This document shows, piece by piece, positions 17,676-25,978 of a stretch of 64,000 nt of DNA. Within the stretch, counting starts at the first letter, position 1, and each line of letters opens with the position of its first letter. The notes below the pieces were generated by a model. The model saw only the letters and a program-made list of their open reading frames with translations. It made no database searches and was not told the DNA's origin. Origin of the DNA: CADCTP01 sp963849885 (lineage in GTDB: Bacteria > Actinomycetota > Actinomycetes > Mycobacteriales > CADCTP01); the NCBI GenBank assembly GCA_963849885.1, contig CAWKIV010000023.1, positions 186,001 through 250,000 on the forward strand, read 5' to 3'. The translations under genes were made by a program, and so were the position numbers.

Positions 17676-18743
17676 TCAGGCGCGGGGGTGGGCCTGGCGG
17701 AAGGCGGCGCGAAGCCGTTCGACCGAGACGTGGGTGTAGATCTGGGTGGTGGACAGGCTGGCGTGGCCGAGGAGCTCCTGCACGCTGCGCAGGTCGGCGC
17801 CGCCCTCCAGCAGGTGGGTCGCCGCGCTGTGGCGCAGGCCGTGCGGGCCGAGGTCGGGTGCGCCGGGGACGTGCGCGAGGTGGTCGTGCACCAGCCGGCG
17901 GACCGTCCGCGGGTCGACCCGGCGTCCCTTCGCGCCGAGCACCAGCGCCGGTCCGCTCCCCGCGGTGGCGAGCTCCGGTCGGCCGGTCCGGAGCCAGTCG
18001 GCCAGCGCCCGCTCGGCCGGCGCCCCGTACGGCACGGTCCGCTCCTTGTCGCCCTTGCCGATCACCCGGACCACCCGCCGGTGCCGGTCCACGTCGTCCA
18101 CGTCGAGCCGGACCAGCTCGCCGACCCGGATGCCGGTGGCGTAGAGCAGCTCGAGCACCAGCCGGTCGCGCAGTCCCAGCGGACCCTCGTCGACAGGTGG
18201 CTGGTCGACCAGCGCGACCGCCTCGTCGGCCCGCAGCACCGGGGGCAGCGTCCGGTGCGGTCGCGGGCTCACGAGCTGGGCGCCGGCGTCGGTGTCGGTC
18301 AGGCCGGCGCGCTGGGCGAAGGCGGTGAAGGTCCGCGCGGCCGCCGCCCGCCGGGCGAGCGTGCTGCGGGCAGCGCCGGTGCTGCGCAGCCGGGCCAGCC
18401 AGCTGCGCAGCGCCCGGGCGTCCAGGTCGGCCAGGTCGGCGCGGCCCATGCGGGCCACGTGGTCGAGCAGGCCGACGACGTCGGTCAGGTACGCACGGAC
18501 CGAGTGCGGCGAGAGGTTCCGCTCCAGCGCGAGGTGCCGCTCGAACCGGTCGACCGCGGCCGCGAACCCGGCCGGCAGCCCGGCCCGGCGCACCGCGGTC
18601 AGCTCGGCGACCTGCCGGCGCCGCCGGGCAGGCTTAGGGGAGCCGGAGGCACCCTCCTGCACAACGGGGTGTGCGGAGGTGTCCTCGGTCACCACCTCGC
18701 CGGTCTCGCCCGCCACACCTCGAACGTCCTCCCCGTCCGTCAC
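17676..18743 (-). CDS. xerC: Tyrosine recombinase XerC/XerD
   Basis: 355 residues; resolves chromosome dimers at dif. N-terminal SAM-like core-binding domain (FERHLALERNLSPHSVRAYL) from about residue 67, catalytic domain from about 165 with all active residues: Arg206 (TGIRVGEL), Lys230 (GKGDKERTVP), His301 and Arg304 (HGLRHSAATH), His327 (LGHASLS) and nucleophile Tyr336. The first 58 residues are an unusual Thr/Glu/Arg-rich extension; the GTG at 18743 is the farthest reasonable start and a shorter form is possible. Neighbour of dprA-comM, the usual site for XerC in this phylum. Confidence 0.92.
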   Translation of the reverse strand: MTDGEDVRGVAGETGEVVTEDTSAHPVVQEGASGSPKPARRRRQVAELTAVRRAGLPAGFAAAVDRFERHLALERNLSPHSVRAYLTDVVGLLDHVARMGRADLADLDARALRSWLARLRSTGAARSTLARRAAAARTFTAFAQRAGLTDTDAGAQLVSPRPHRTLPPVLRADEAVALVDQPPVDEGPLGLRDRLVLELLYATGIRVGELVRLDVDDVDRHRRVVRVIGKGDKERTVPYGAPAERALADWLRTGRPELATAGSGPALVLGAKGRRVDPRTVRRLVHDHLAHVPGAPDLGPHGLRHSAATHLLEGGADLRSVQELLGHASLSTTQIYTHVSVERLRAAFRQAHPRA

Positions 18744-18855
18744 CTCGTCAAGATCATCTGTCGCGTCGCGGCGGGCGAAATCGGCTTGGCTCGCCTGGGA
18801 GAGTCGCTCGCGCGGGCGACCGCCCCGCGGACGTCACCTCCCGGGCAAGGAGCCT

Positions 18856-19266
18856 ATGGACGACGCAACACCTCCCCTCGACTACCGGGTCAGCGAGCCG
18901 ATCTCCGGACCGGCGTTGGCCGCGCTGCTGGACGAGTCGTGGCCCGACCACGCCGCGCTGGATCCCGCGGTGCTGGCCCGGCATTCCGCCGGCTGGGTCT
19001 GCGCGTACGACGGCGACCGCCTCGTCGGCTTCGTCAACGTCGCCTGGGACGGCGGCACGCACTTCTTCCTGCTCGACACCACCGTCGCGCCCTCGCACCG
19101 GCACCGCGGCATCGGCGCCCGCCTGGTCGCCGAAGCGGTCACGCTGTCGCGCGCCCGCGGCGGGGACTGGCTGCACGTCGACTACGACGAGGAGCTCACG
19201 CCCTTCTACGAGGGCTGCGGCTTCCGTCCCACGCCGGCCGGCCTCATCCAGCTCTACGACGACTGA
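18856..19266 (+). CDS. GNAT family N-acetyltransferase
   Basis: 136 residues. Acetyl-CoA loop visible in HRHRGIGARLVAEAV (R/Q-x-x-G-x-G/A), preceded by strand FFLLDTTVAP and followed by FYEGCGFRPTPAG typical of GNAT C-termini. ATG 18856 follows CAAGGAG. Substrate unknown. Its last bases overlap the 3' end of dprA, converging. Confidence 0.88.
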   Translation: MDDATPPLDYRVSEPISGPALAALLDESWPDHAALDPAVLARHSAGWVCAYDGDRLVGFVNVAWDGGTHFFLLDTTVAPSHRHRGIGARLVAEAVTLSRARGGDWLHVDYDEELTPFYEGCGFRPTPAGLIQLYDD

Positions 19267-20507
19267 CGGCGCACGGGAGCCGCTGCCGGCTCGGCATTGC
19301 CGGACCGTGGCACCGGGTCACCCCGGGCGAGCGGGGTGAGCTGCCAGCCGGCCGGCGTGTCCTCGACCAGGCCCCGGACCTCCAGGCCGGGCAGGCAGCG
19401 GAGCACCTCCAGCGGCGGGACGCCGGCGGCGACGGCGATCCGGTCGGGCGACGTGGGGCCGACCGCCGGCAGCCCGTCCAGCACCTGACGGGCGAGCGGC
19501 GCCAGGCCGTCCCGCGCGGTGGGCGGCGCCTCCGGGCGGGGGGCCAGGTCGGCACCGATCGCACCGATCATCTCCACCACCTCGGCGGTGCGGGTCACCA
19601 GCGTCACGTCCGGTCGGGTCCGGAGCAGCTCGTGCACGCCGGCCGACTCTGCCGACGTGACCGGCCCGGGCACGGCCATCACGGCGCGGTCCATCCGGAG
19701 GGCCTGCCGGGCGGTGGCGAGCGCGCCGCTGCGGACGCCGGCCTCGACGGCCACCGTGCCGGCCGTCAGCCCGGCGATCAGCCGGTTGCGGACCAGGAAG
19801 CGATGTCGCTGCGGCGTGGCGTCCGGAGGAAGCTCGCTGACCAACAACCCGGCGCGAGCGATCCGGCGGAAGAGCGCGGCGTGAGCACGCGGATAGGGCT
19901 CGCGGAGACCGCCGGCGACGATCGCCACCGTGGCCCCGTCGGCCGCCAGCGCACCGCGGTGCACCGCCCCGTCGATCCCGAAGGCGCCGCCGGAGACGAC
20001 GGTCCACCGCCGCATGGCCAGCCCGTGCGCGAGCTCGGCCGCGACGTGCTCCCCGTAGGGCGTGGCGGCGCGGGAACCGACCAGCGACACCGACCGAGCC
20101 AGCAGCTGATCCAGCCGGGCCGGTCCGAGCACCCAGAGCGCGATCGGCGGCGCCAGCTCCACCCGGTCATGGGCCGGCAGGCCGGCCCGGCGCTCGGCCC
20201 GCTCCCGCGCGTACGCGATCTCCATCGCCCGCACCGCCTCGTCCGGCCACTCGTGGTCCTCCGGGGTGACCAGCCGGGCACCGAGCCGGCCGGCGTCGGC
20301 CAGGTCCTCAGCCGCCCGGTCCTCCCGCCGCCGCGCCTCGGCCAGCGCACCCACGACCGCACCCGCCTCCCCGGAGCGCAGCAGCCGCGCGGCCTCGACC
20401 GGGCCGAGCTCGGTCACCAGGTCGAAGACGACACCCCGGCCGGGCTCGACCGCTCGGCTCAACCAGGCCCGCGCCAGCCGCACCTCCGCCGCCGACGGCC
20501 GGCTCAT
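19254..20507 (-). CDS. dprA: DNA-processing protein DprA
   Basis: 417 residues. Loads RecA on incoming single-stranded DNA during natural transformation and protects it. Rossmann-like core with VSLVGSRAATPYGEHVAAEL, SGGAFGIDGAVHRGAL, VAIVAGGL and FLVRNRLIAGLTAGTVAVEAG; the C-terminal segment from about 335 is a winged-helix module (PDRIAVAAGVPPLEVLRCLPGL). The ATG overlaps the comM stop by four bases (ATGA). Confidence 0.94.
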   Translation of the reverse strand: MSRPSAAEVRLARAWLSRAVEPGRGVVFDLVTELGPVEAARLLRSGEAGAVVGALAEARRREDRAAEDLADAGRLGARLVTPEDHEWPDEAVRAMEIAYARERAERRAGLPAHDRVELAPPIALWVLGPARLDQLLARSVSLVGSRAATPYGEHVAAELAHGLAMRRWTVVSGGAFGIDGAVHRGALAADGATVAIVAGGLREPYPRAHAALFRRIARAGLLVSELPPDATPQRHRFLVRNRLIAGLTAGTVAVEAGVRSGALATARQALRMDRAVMAVPGPVTSAESAGVHELLRTRPDVTLVTRTAEVVEMIGAIGADLAPRPEAPPTARDGLAPLARQVLDGLPAVGPTSPDRIAVAAGVPPLEVLRCLPGLEVRGLVEDTPAGWQLTPLARGDPVPRSGNAEPAAAPVRRQSS

Positions 20508-22030
20508 GCCGCGATCCAGCGGCTGCGCAGGGCGACCGCCTCGTCGACGTCCGTCGGGCCGGGACGGTCGGCGCCGGCCAGGTCCGCGATGCTCCAGGCG
20601 ATCCGCAGCACCCGGTCGTAGCCGCGGGCGCTCAGCTCACCCCGGTCGAGCCGCAGGTCGGCGCCGGCGGTGACGGAGGCCGGCAGCCGCCACTGGGTGC
20701 GCAGCGCCGGGCCCGGGACGTCGGCGTTGATCCGCCAGCCGGTGCCGCGCAGCCGGGCCGCGGCGGCCGCGCGGGCCGTGGCGACCCGGGCGGCCACCGT
20801 GGCGCTCGGCTCCACCGTGCCGAGCCCGCCGAGCATGTCGGCCGGCGTCACCGGCTGCAGCCAGACCTGGAGGTCCACCCGATCGAGCAACGGCCCGGAG
20901 ATCCGGCCGAAGTAGCGGCGCTTCGCGGTGGAGGTGCACCGGCACTCCGCCTCCCCGGCGGGCGCGGCGCACGGGCACGGGTTGGCGGCGAGCACGAGCT
21001 GGAAGCGGGCCGGGTAGCGCGCCACCCCGCCGGACCGGGCGATCGCCACCTCACCGCTCTCCAGGGGCTGCCGCAGCGCGTCGAGCACACCGGTCTGGAA
21101 CTCCGGCGCCTCGTCGAGGAACAACACTCCGCGATGGGACAGGGACGCCGCGCCGGGCCGCGCGTGCACGGAGCCTCCGCCGACCAGGGCCGCCGCACTG
21201 GCCGTGTGGTGCGGCGCCTGGTAGGGCGGGCGGTGCACCAGCGGCGAGTCGGCCGCCAGCAGGCCGGCGACCGAGTGCACCGCGCTGACCTCGAGCGCCT
21301 CCTCGATCTCCAGCGGCGGCAGCACGCCGGGCAGCCGCTCGGCCAGCATGGTCTTGCCGGAGCCCGGCGGGCCGGCGAAGAGCAGGTGGTGGCCGCCGGC
21401 GGCGGCGATCTCGACCGCACGACGGCCGATCGCCTGACCGACGACGTCCCGCAGGTCGGGCATCGGGCGCTCCCGGCGCCGGCGGCTGCCGGACGGCGCG
21501 GTCGTCGTCCGGCCCGGCTCGCCGCGGAGGAAGCCGAGCAGGTCGGCCAGCGCGACCACACCGCGCACGTCGGGGCCGGGCACCAGCGCGGCCTCGGCCA
21601 GGTTGGCCGCCGGCACGACGACCCGGCGCATGCCGGCCCGGGCGGCGGCGACCACCGCGGGCAGCGTGCCGCGGGTGGGGCGCAGCCGGCCGTCCAGGCC
21701 GAGCTCGCCCAGCAGCACGACGTCGGCCAGCGGCTCGGTCGGCACCGCGCCGGCGGCGGCGAGCACCGCGACCGCGAGGGCGACGTCGAACATCGAGCCG
21801 CGCTTGGGCAAGGTCGCCGGCAGCAGCGCGAGGGTCATCCGGCGGGTCGGCCAGGCCTCCCCGGAGTTGACGATCGCCGCCCGGATCCGGTCCCGCGCCT
21901 CCTGCAGCGCGGCGTCGGGGAGCCCGATCATCGTCACCCCGGGCAGCCCGTCGGCCAGGTCGGCCTGGATCTCCACGAGCTGCCCCTCGATGCCCATGAC
22001 CGCCACGGCCGACGTCCTGGCCAGCGTCAT
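20504..22030 (-). CDS. comM: ComM/YifB family Mg chelatase-like AAA ATPase
   Basis: 508 residues. A hexameric helicase that drives branch migration during integration of transforming DNA. N-terminal LonB-like/ChlI domain (GLPGVTMIGLPDAALQEARDR), Walker A AGPPGSGKTML, Walker B LFLDEAPEF, arginine-rich sensor and C-terminal Mg_chelatase_C with GYDRVLRIAWSIADL. Sits between yraN and dprA with one-base (TGATG) and four-base overlaps, so the three form one translation-coupled uptake/recombination operon. Confidence 0.95.
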   Translation of the reverse strand: MTLARTSAVAVMGIEGQLVEIQADLADGLPGVTMIGLPDAALQEARDRIRAAIVNSGEAWPTRRMTLALLPATLPKRGSMFDVALAVAVLAAAGAVPTEPLADVVLLGELGLDGRLRPTRGTLPAVVAAARAGMRRVVVPAANLAEAALVPGPDVRGVVALADLLGFLRGEPGRTTTAPSGSRRRRERPMPDLRDVVGQAIGRRAVEIAAAGGHHLLFAGPPGSGKTMLAERLPGVLPPLEIEEALEVSAVHSVAGLLAADSPLVHRPPYQAPHHTASAAALVGGGSVHARPGAASLSHRGVLFLDEAPEFQTGVLDALRQPLESGEVAIARSGGVARYPARFQLVLAANPCPCAAPAGEAECRCTSTAKRRYFGRISGPLLDRVDLQVWLQPVTPADMLGGLGTVEPSATVAARVATARAAAAARLRGTGWRINADVPGPALRTQWRLPASVTAGADLRLDRGELSARGYDRVLRIAWSIADLAGADRPGPTDVDEAVALRSRWIAA

Positions 22031-22389
22031 CAGAACGCCCCGCGCAGGTGCCGCACGACCGGGTCACCGTCCGGGCGGCGGACCACGGTGACCACGTCGA
22101 AGCGGAGATCCCGCCAGCCGAGCTCCCGGGCGGCGAGCCAGCGCAGGGCCAGCCGGCGCAGGCGGGCCGCCTTGGCGCCCACCACCGCCTCGGCCGGATC
22201 ACCGAAGCCGGTGCCCGAGCGGGTCTTCACCTCGCAGACGACCAACGTGTCGCCGTCCGCGGCGACGATGTCGATCTCCCCCTCGGCGCAGCGCCAGTTG
22301 CGGTCCAGGATCCGCAGTCCGGCGGCCTCCAGATGCCGCACCGCGAGCTGCTCGCCGAACCGTCCGACCGCACCCTTGACCCGTCCCAC
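22030..22389 (-). CDS. YraN (UPF0102) putative endonuclease-fold protein
   Basis: 119 residues. GRFGEQLAVRHLEAAGLRILDRNWRCAEGEIDIVAADGD contains the PD-(D/E)xK-like core (GEIDIVA then VVCEVKTRSG). Function is not established. The GTG at 22389 has GGGGAGG six bases upstream and gives the standard length; the open frame further upstream is a shadow of the divergent gene. Heads the yraN-comM-dprA operon. Confidence 0.92.
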   Translation of the reverse strand: MGRVKGAVGRFGEQLAVRHLEAAGLRILDRNWRCAEGEIDIVAADGDTLVVCEVKTRSGTGFGDPAEAVVGAKAARLRRLALRWLAARELGWRDLRFDVVTVVRRPDGDPVVRHLRGAF

Positions 22390-22456
22390 AGGTCCTCCCC
22401 TCGTCGGGGACGAGCCTCGCCAGCGGGGCGCGGGCCGGGCCAGGGCCGGCGGCGAT

Positions 22457-22484
22457 CTGTGGACGACGGGCCGGCCTGTGGATG
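22457..22484. repeat. Paired TCCACAG motif, copy 2
   Basis: CTGTGGACG and CTGTGGATG start 19 bp apart in the yraN/NTF2-like intergenic region. Read on the minus strand the pair is TCCACAGGCCG-N7-GTCCACAG, the same pattern as at 16690-16718. Confidence 0.5.
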
Positions 22485-22528
22485 GCGGTTTGATCCCGGC
22501 CGAGCGGCCGGGTACCCAGACTGACCAT

Positions 22529-22879
22529 GTGGAACAGACGCAAGCCGGGGAGCTCGTTCGCGCGCACGTTCGAGCGTTCAACCAGCGGGATCTGGCCGGG
22601 CTCCTGCGCACGCTCACCGACGACGCCGTCTGGACGACCGGGCGGACCACGGTCCGCGGCCGGGCGGGTCTGGCGGCGTTCTTCGAGGGCGCGCTCACCG
22701 GACTCGACGCCGCCCTGACCGTCCGGACGCTGGTGACGGACGGGCGGATCGCGGCGGCCGAGCTGGTCGAGACCTTCGGCGGCGCCCGGGCGGTGCCGAT
22801 CGCCGGGTTCTACGAGCTCGCCGACGGCCGGATCGCCCGGGCCCGCATCTACCGGGAGGGCAGTGCCGACCCCGACTGA
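22529..22879 (+). CDS. SnoaL/NTF2-like fold protein
   Basis: 116 residues. Pattern GELVRAHVRAFNQRDLAGLL, TDDAVWTTGRTTVRGRAGLAAFF and FYELADGRIARARIYRE is the nuclear-transport-factor-2-like (SnoaL, nuclear factor or ketosteroid-isomerase-like) domain. The pocket residues do not identify a reaction. The GTG at 22529 starts just before helix 1; no clear ribosome-binding site is present, so the start is uncertain. Confidence 0.82.
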   Translation: MEQTQAGELVRAHVRAFNQRDLAGLLRTLTDDAVWTTGRTTVRGRAGLAAFFEGALTGLDAALTVRTLVTDGRIAAAELVETFGGARAVPIAGFYELADGRIARARIYREGSADPD

Positions 22880-22886
22880 GCGGGAG

Positions 22887-23054
22887 CTACTCCGGGTCGT
22901 CCGGCTCGGGCGTCCGGACGCCTTGCACGGGCGGCGTGGTCTCCGAGGTCCCGTCCTGCGACCGCACCGGCGGCGCGGTGCCCGGCGGCACGTCGGCCGG
23001 CGCGGCGGGCAGGTCGGGCTGGTCCGGGTCAGGCTCGGGCGGCTGGCGCGTCAT
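22887..23054 (-). CDS. Small acidic proline-rich protein (55 residues)
   Basis: A short open frame: ATG at 23054, TAG at 22887. It reads MTRQPPEPDPDQPDLPAAP and ends RTPEPDDPE. All but one of the third codon positions is G or C, as in real genes here, and it fills the gap neatly against the convergent NTF2-like gene. Very low complexity (Pro/Asp/Glu), likely disordered; no known family recognised. Could be chance in such GC-rich DNA. Confidence 0.45.
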   Translation of the reverse strand: MTRQPPEPDPDQPDLPAAPADVPPGTAPPVRSQDGTSETTPPVQGVRTPEPDDPE

Positions 23055-23396
23055 GGGGGCGACCTACCCGCGAGCGGCGGGGCGGCACCCACCGGGTCCG
23101 CAGCCAGCTGGCGGTGGCCGGCGACAGCGGGTGTGCGGCCGCGGGCGGCGGCGGCGCGGCGGGCGGCGCAGGGCGGCGCCCAGCGACAGGCGGCGCGCGG
23201 CAGCAGGCGGCGCGGCAGCAGGGCGGCGCCCGGCGGCAGGGCGGCGGCGGCGCGCGCAGGGCGGCGCGGCGGCGCGCAGGGCGGCGGGGCGGCGCGCAGG
23301 GCGGCAGGCGGCGCGCGGCAACAGGGCCGCGGGCGGCGGCAGGTGGCGGCGCGCGGCGGCGGCGGCGGCGGCAGGCGGCGGGCCGCGGGCGGAGGC
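23055..23396. repeat. GGCGGC-rich low-complexity tract
   Basis: 342 bp with no credible gene. From about 23135 to 23395 the plus strand is an imperfect tandem of GGCGGC, GGCGCGCAGGGC and CAGGCGGCGC units, almost purely G and C with scattered A. All frames on both strands are open, giving Arg/Ala/Gly shadows only. It follows the DUF2469 stop (minus strand). Confidence 0.8.
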
Positions 23397-23708
23397 TCAG
23401 CCGCTGCCGGGGACCTCGAGGTCGGGCTTCTCCAGCTCCTCGACGTTCACGTCCTTGAAGGTCACCACGCGCACGTTCTTCACGAAGCGGGCCGGCCGGT
23501 ACATGTCCCAGACCCAGGCGTCGCTCATCCGCAGCTCGAAGTAGACCTCGCCGTCGGCGTTGCGGACCTGCAGGTCCACCGCGTTGGCGAGGTAGAACCG
23601 GCGCTCGGTCTCGACGACGTAGGCGAACTGCCGCACGATGTCCCGGTACTCCCGGTACAGCTGCAGCTCCATGTCGGTCTCGTACTTCTCGAGGTCCTCG
23701 GCGCTCAT
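23397..23708 (-). CDS. DUF2469 family protein
   Basis: 103 residues. MSAEDLEKYETDMELQLYRE, FAYVVETERRFYLAN and VWDMYRPARFVKNVRVVTFKDVNVEEL are the near-invariant blocks of DUF2469, an actinobacterial protein of unknown role always found beside rnhB and lepB, as here. The high conservation across the phylum suggests a core function. Confidence 0.93.
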   Translation of the reverse strand: MSAEDLEKYETDMELQLYREYRDIVRQFAYVVETERRFYLANAVDLQVRNADGEVYFELRMSDAWVWDMYRPARFVKNVRVVTFKDVNVEELEKPDLEVPGSG

Positions 23709-23739
23709 GCGCGCGGCCCCCGATCAGCCCCGGTCCGTC

Positions 23740-24444
23740 TCATGCCGTGACGCCTTCCACCCCGACATCTTCCCGCACCTGCTCCACCAGCACCGCACGC
23801 CCCCCGACGCGCCGCACGTTGATGTAGGAGAAGCGGTGCTCGGGGCAGGGCCCGTGCCGGCTCAGCGCCGAGGCGTGCGCCGGCGTGACGTACCCCTTGT
23901 GGGTCGCGAACTCGTACTCGGGCCACCGCGTGTGCATCTCGACCATGATCCGGTCCCTGGTCACCTTGGCCAACACCGACGCGGCCGCGATGCAGGCGAT
24001 GGTGGCGTCGCCCTTGGGCACCGCCAGCGCCGGCACGGTCAGCCCGCGGACCGGGAAGCCGTCGGTGAGCGCGTACGCGGGGGCCGGGTCGAGCCGGGCC
24101 ACCGCCCGCCGCATGCCCTCCAGGTTCATCACGTGCAGGCCGCGCCGGTCCACCTCGCCGGCCGGGATGATGACCACCGACCAGGCCACCGCCCGCCGGA
24201 CGACCTCCGCGTAGACCGCCTCGCGGACCGCCGCGGACAGCAGCTTGGAGTCGTTGAGTCCGGGCACCTGGCCCCGCTTGCCCTCCGGCAGGATGCACGC
24301 GCCGACCACCAGCGGCCCGGCGCACGCCCCGCGGCCGGCCTCGTCCGCGCCGGCGACCAGCTCGAAGCCGCGCCGGTGCAGCGCGCCCTCGCAGGCCCAC
24401 AGCCCGGCGTCGCGGCGGATGATCGCCCGCGGCGGCCGGATCAC
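23740..24444 (-). CDS. rnhB: Ribonuclease HII
   Basis: 234 residues; cuts the RNA strand of RNA-DNA hybrids and removes misinserted ribonucleotides. Active-site acids are visible in VAGADEAGRGACAGPLV (Asp, Glu), ALTDGFPV (Asp) and the region SVLAKVTRDRIM. The frame is open far upstream, but the GTG at 24444 lies just before the conserved N-terminus and overlaps the stop of a small upstream frame by four bases (GTGA). Confidence 0.94.
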   Translation of the reverse strand: MIRPPRAIIRRDAGLWACEGALHRRGFELVAGADEAGRGACAGPLVVGACILPEGKRGQVPGLNDSKLLSAAVREAVYAEVVRRAVAWSVVIIPAGEVDRRGLHVMNLEGMRRAVARLDPAPAYALTDGFPVRGLTVPALAVPKGDATIACIAAASVLAKVTRDRIMVEMHTRWPEYEFATHKGYVTPAHASALSRHGPCPEHRFSYINVRRVGGRAVLVEQVREDVGVEGVTA

Positions 24445-24575
24445 GTCGCCACCCCGCGCGGCACGGCGACCGGGTCGACCCGCGCCGGGTCGAGCCGCCG
24501 GACCCGGCCGGCCGGGCCGAGCCCGAGCACCCGCGCGGTCGGGCGGCGGGCACGGACCGGGATGGGGACAGTCAT
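24441..24575 (-). CDS. Small basic ORF (44 residues) coupled to rnhB
   Basis: ATG 24575 to TGA 24441: MTVPIPVRARRPTARVLGLG then an Arg/Pro/Val-rich tail. Its stop overlaps the rnhB GTG as GTGA, the coupling signal used throughout this window, and it fills the gap after the NUDIX gene. No family recognised; it may only be a leader peptide, or chance. Confidence 0.35.
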   Translation of the reverse strand: MTVPIPVRARRPTARVLGLGPAGRVRRLDPARVDPVAVPRGVAT

Positions 24576-24599
24576 GGCGTACGAGAGGGTACGACGCCG

Positions 24600-25121
24600 T
24601 CAGCTCCACACGGTGAAGCCGGTGTCCATCCGCTCGCCGGCCAGCAGCCGGGGCAGGTCGTGGGGCAGCGTGCCGGGGAAGAAGCGGCCGCGGCCGGCCT
24701 GCACGTCCTCCAGCGGCAGCCAGCACGGCTCGAGGAAGCTCACCTGCTCGTCGGAGCGCCAGTCGGTGGCCCGGCGGACCAGCGGGCCGGCCGCCCGAGC
24801 GACGTGCATGACCATCTCCGCCCAGTGCCGCCGGCCCAGCCACAGGTAGGTGATCTCGCCGTGCCAGCAGGCCTCGCCCACGCAGCCGACCGGCACCACG
24901 TACCCGGTCTCCTCGACCGTCTCCCGCACCGCCGCGGCGGCGGTGTCCTCCCCGGTCTCCACCCCGCCGCCGGGGATCTCGTACCACTCGCCGGCGGCCG
25001 GCTCGGTCGGGTCGTACGCGCGGATCAGCAGCAGTCGGGAGTCGTGCACCACGAGCAGTCGGGAGGACAGCCGCCAGGGTCGCGGCGGGTGCTTCGCCGG
25101 GATCTCGCGGTCAACGAGCAC
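24600..25121 (-). CDS. NUDIX hydrolase
   Basis: 173 residues with a complete NUDIX box, GGGVETGEDTAAAAVRET followed by VEETGY, preceded by the strand LLLIRAYDP. Hydrolyses a nucleoside-diphosphate-linked compound; substrate unknown. The GTG at 25121 lies inside the 3' end of lepB (11-bp overlap), so it is translated with lepB. Confidence 0.88.
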   Translation of the reverse strand: MLVDREIPAKHPPRPWRLSSRLLVVHDSRLLLIRAYDPTEPAAGEWYEIPGGGVETGEDTAAAAVRETVEETGYVVPVGCVGEACWHGEITYLWLGRRHWAEMVMHVARAAGPLVRRATDWRSDEQVSFLEPCWLPLEDVQAGRGRFFPGTLPHDLPRLLAGERMDTGFTVWS

Positions 25122-25968
25122 GACGCCGTCGCAGCGACAGGCCGGCGGCGAGCAGCACGACCAGCACCACCGCCAGCACCACCAGCGGCGTGGTCCAGCT
25201 CGACCCTCCCCCGCCGAACGTCGCGGGGGTGCCCAGGGTCGACCACCGGGAGACCGGCCAGATGATCACGAACGCCTTGCCGATCACGTCGTCGATCGCG
25301 ATCGTGCCCTGGTTGGGGTCGGTGATGTGGGCGCGCGAGTCCGCGGACTGGTCCCGGTGGTCGCCCATCATCCACAGCCGGCCGGCCGGCACGGTCACCG
25401 GGCCGAACGGGGTCGGCTGGTAGTCCGGGTCGCTGACGTAGGTGTACGGCTCGTCCAGCGGCCGCCCGTCCACGGTGACCCGGCCCTGGGCGTCACAGCA
25501 CTGGACGGTCTGCCCGCCCACCGCGATCACCCGCTTGATGAAGTCCTTCTCGCCCGGGGTGGCCACCCCGAAGGTGCTGGCGACGCTGCGCACCACCCGC
25601 TGCACCGGGTTGGTCGGCCGCTCCACCGCGGCCTCCGGCGCCCACGACTCCGGCCCGGCGAAGACCACGATGTCGCCCGGCCGCGGCTCGTGCAGCCGGT
25701 AGACCACCTTGTTGACCAGCACCCGGTCGCCGGAGCAGCCCGGGCAGCCGTGCAGCGTGCGCTCCATCGACCCGGACGGGATGAAGAACGCCTTGACCAG
25801 GAACGTGTTGATCAGCAGGGCGAGCACGACCGCGATGACCAGCAGCACCGGCAGCTCGCGCAGGAACGAGCCCTTGGCCGGCTTGGCCCGGCCGGTGGGT
25901 TTCCCGGAGTCGTCCGGATCGGGGCTGGCAGCGTGGGCGGCGGAGCCCGCCGGGGTCTCGTCGGACAT
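25111..25968 (-). CDS. lepB: Signal peptidase I
   Basis: 285 residues. Removes signal peptides at the outer face of the membrane. Cytoplasmic Asp/Pro/Lys-rich N-terminus, membrane helix ELPVLLVIAVVLALLINTFL, catalytic Ser in FIPSGSMERTL, catalytic Lys in GEKDFIKRVIAVGG, and box E GDHRDQSADSR. A second hydrophobic helix near the C-terminus (LVVLAVVLVVLLAAG) followed by RRRR places the tail inside, typical for actinobacterial type I peptidases. Downstream of rplS in the conserved order. Confidence 0.95.
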   Translation of the reverse strand: MSDETPAGSAAHAASPDPDDSGKPTGRAKPAKGSFLRELPVLLVIAVVLALLINTFLVKAFFIPSGSMERTLHGCPGCSGDRVLVNKVVYRLHEPRPGDIVVFAGPESWAPEAAVERPTNPVQRVVRSVASTFGVATPGEKDFIKRVIAVGGQTVQCCDAQGRVTVDGRPLDEPYTYVSDPDYQPTPFGPVTVPAGRLWMMGDHRDQSADSRAHITDPNQGTIAIDDVIGKAFVIIWPVSRWSTLGTPATFGGGGSSWTTPLVVLAVVLVVLLAAGLSLRRRRAR

Positions 25969-25978
25969 CCCGGACAGC

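Noticed and set aside
23055..23396. Arg/Ala/Gly-rich ORFs in the GGCGGC tract
   Set aside because: All six frames are open and repetitive; composition reflects the repeat, not a protein.
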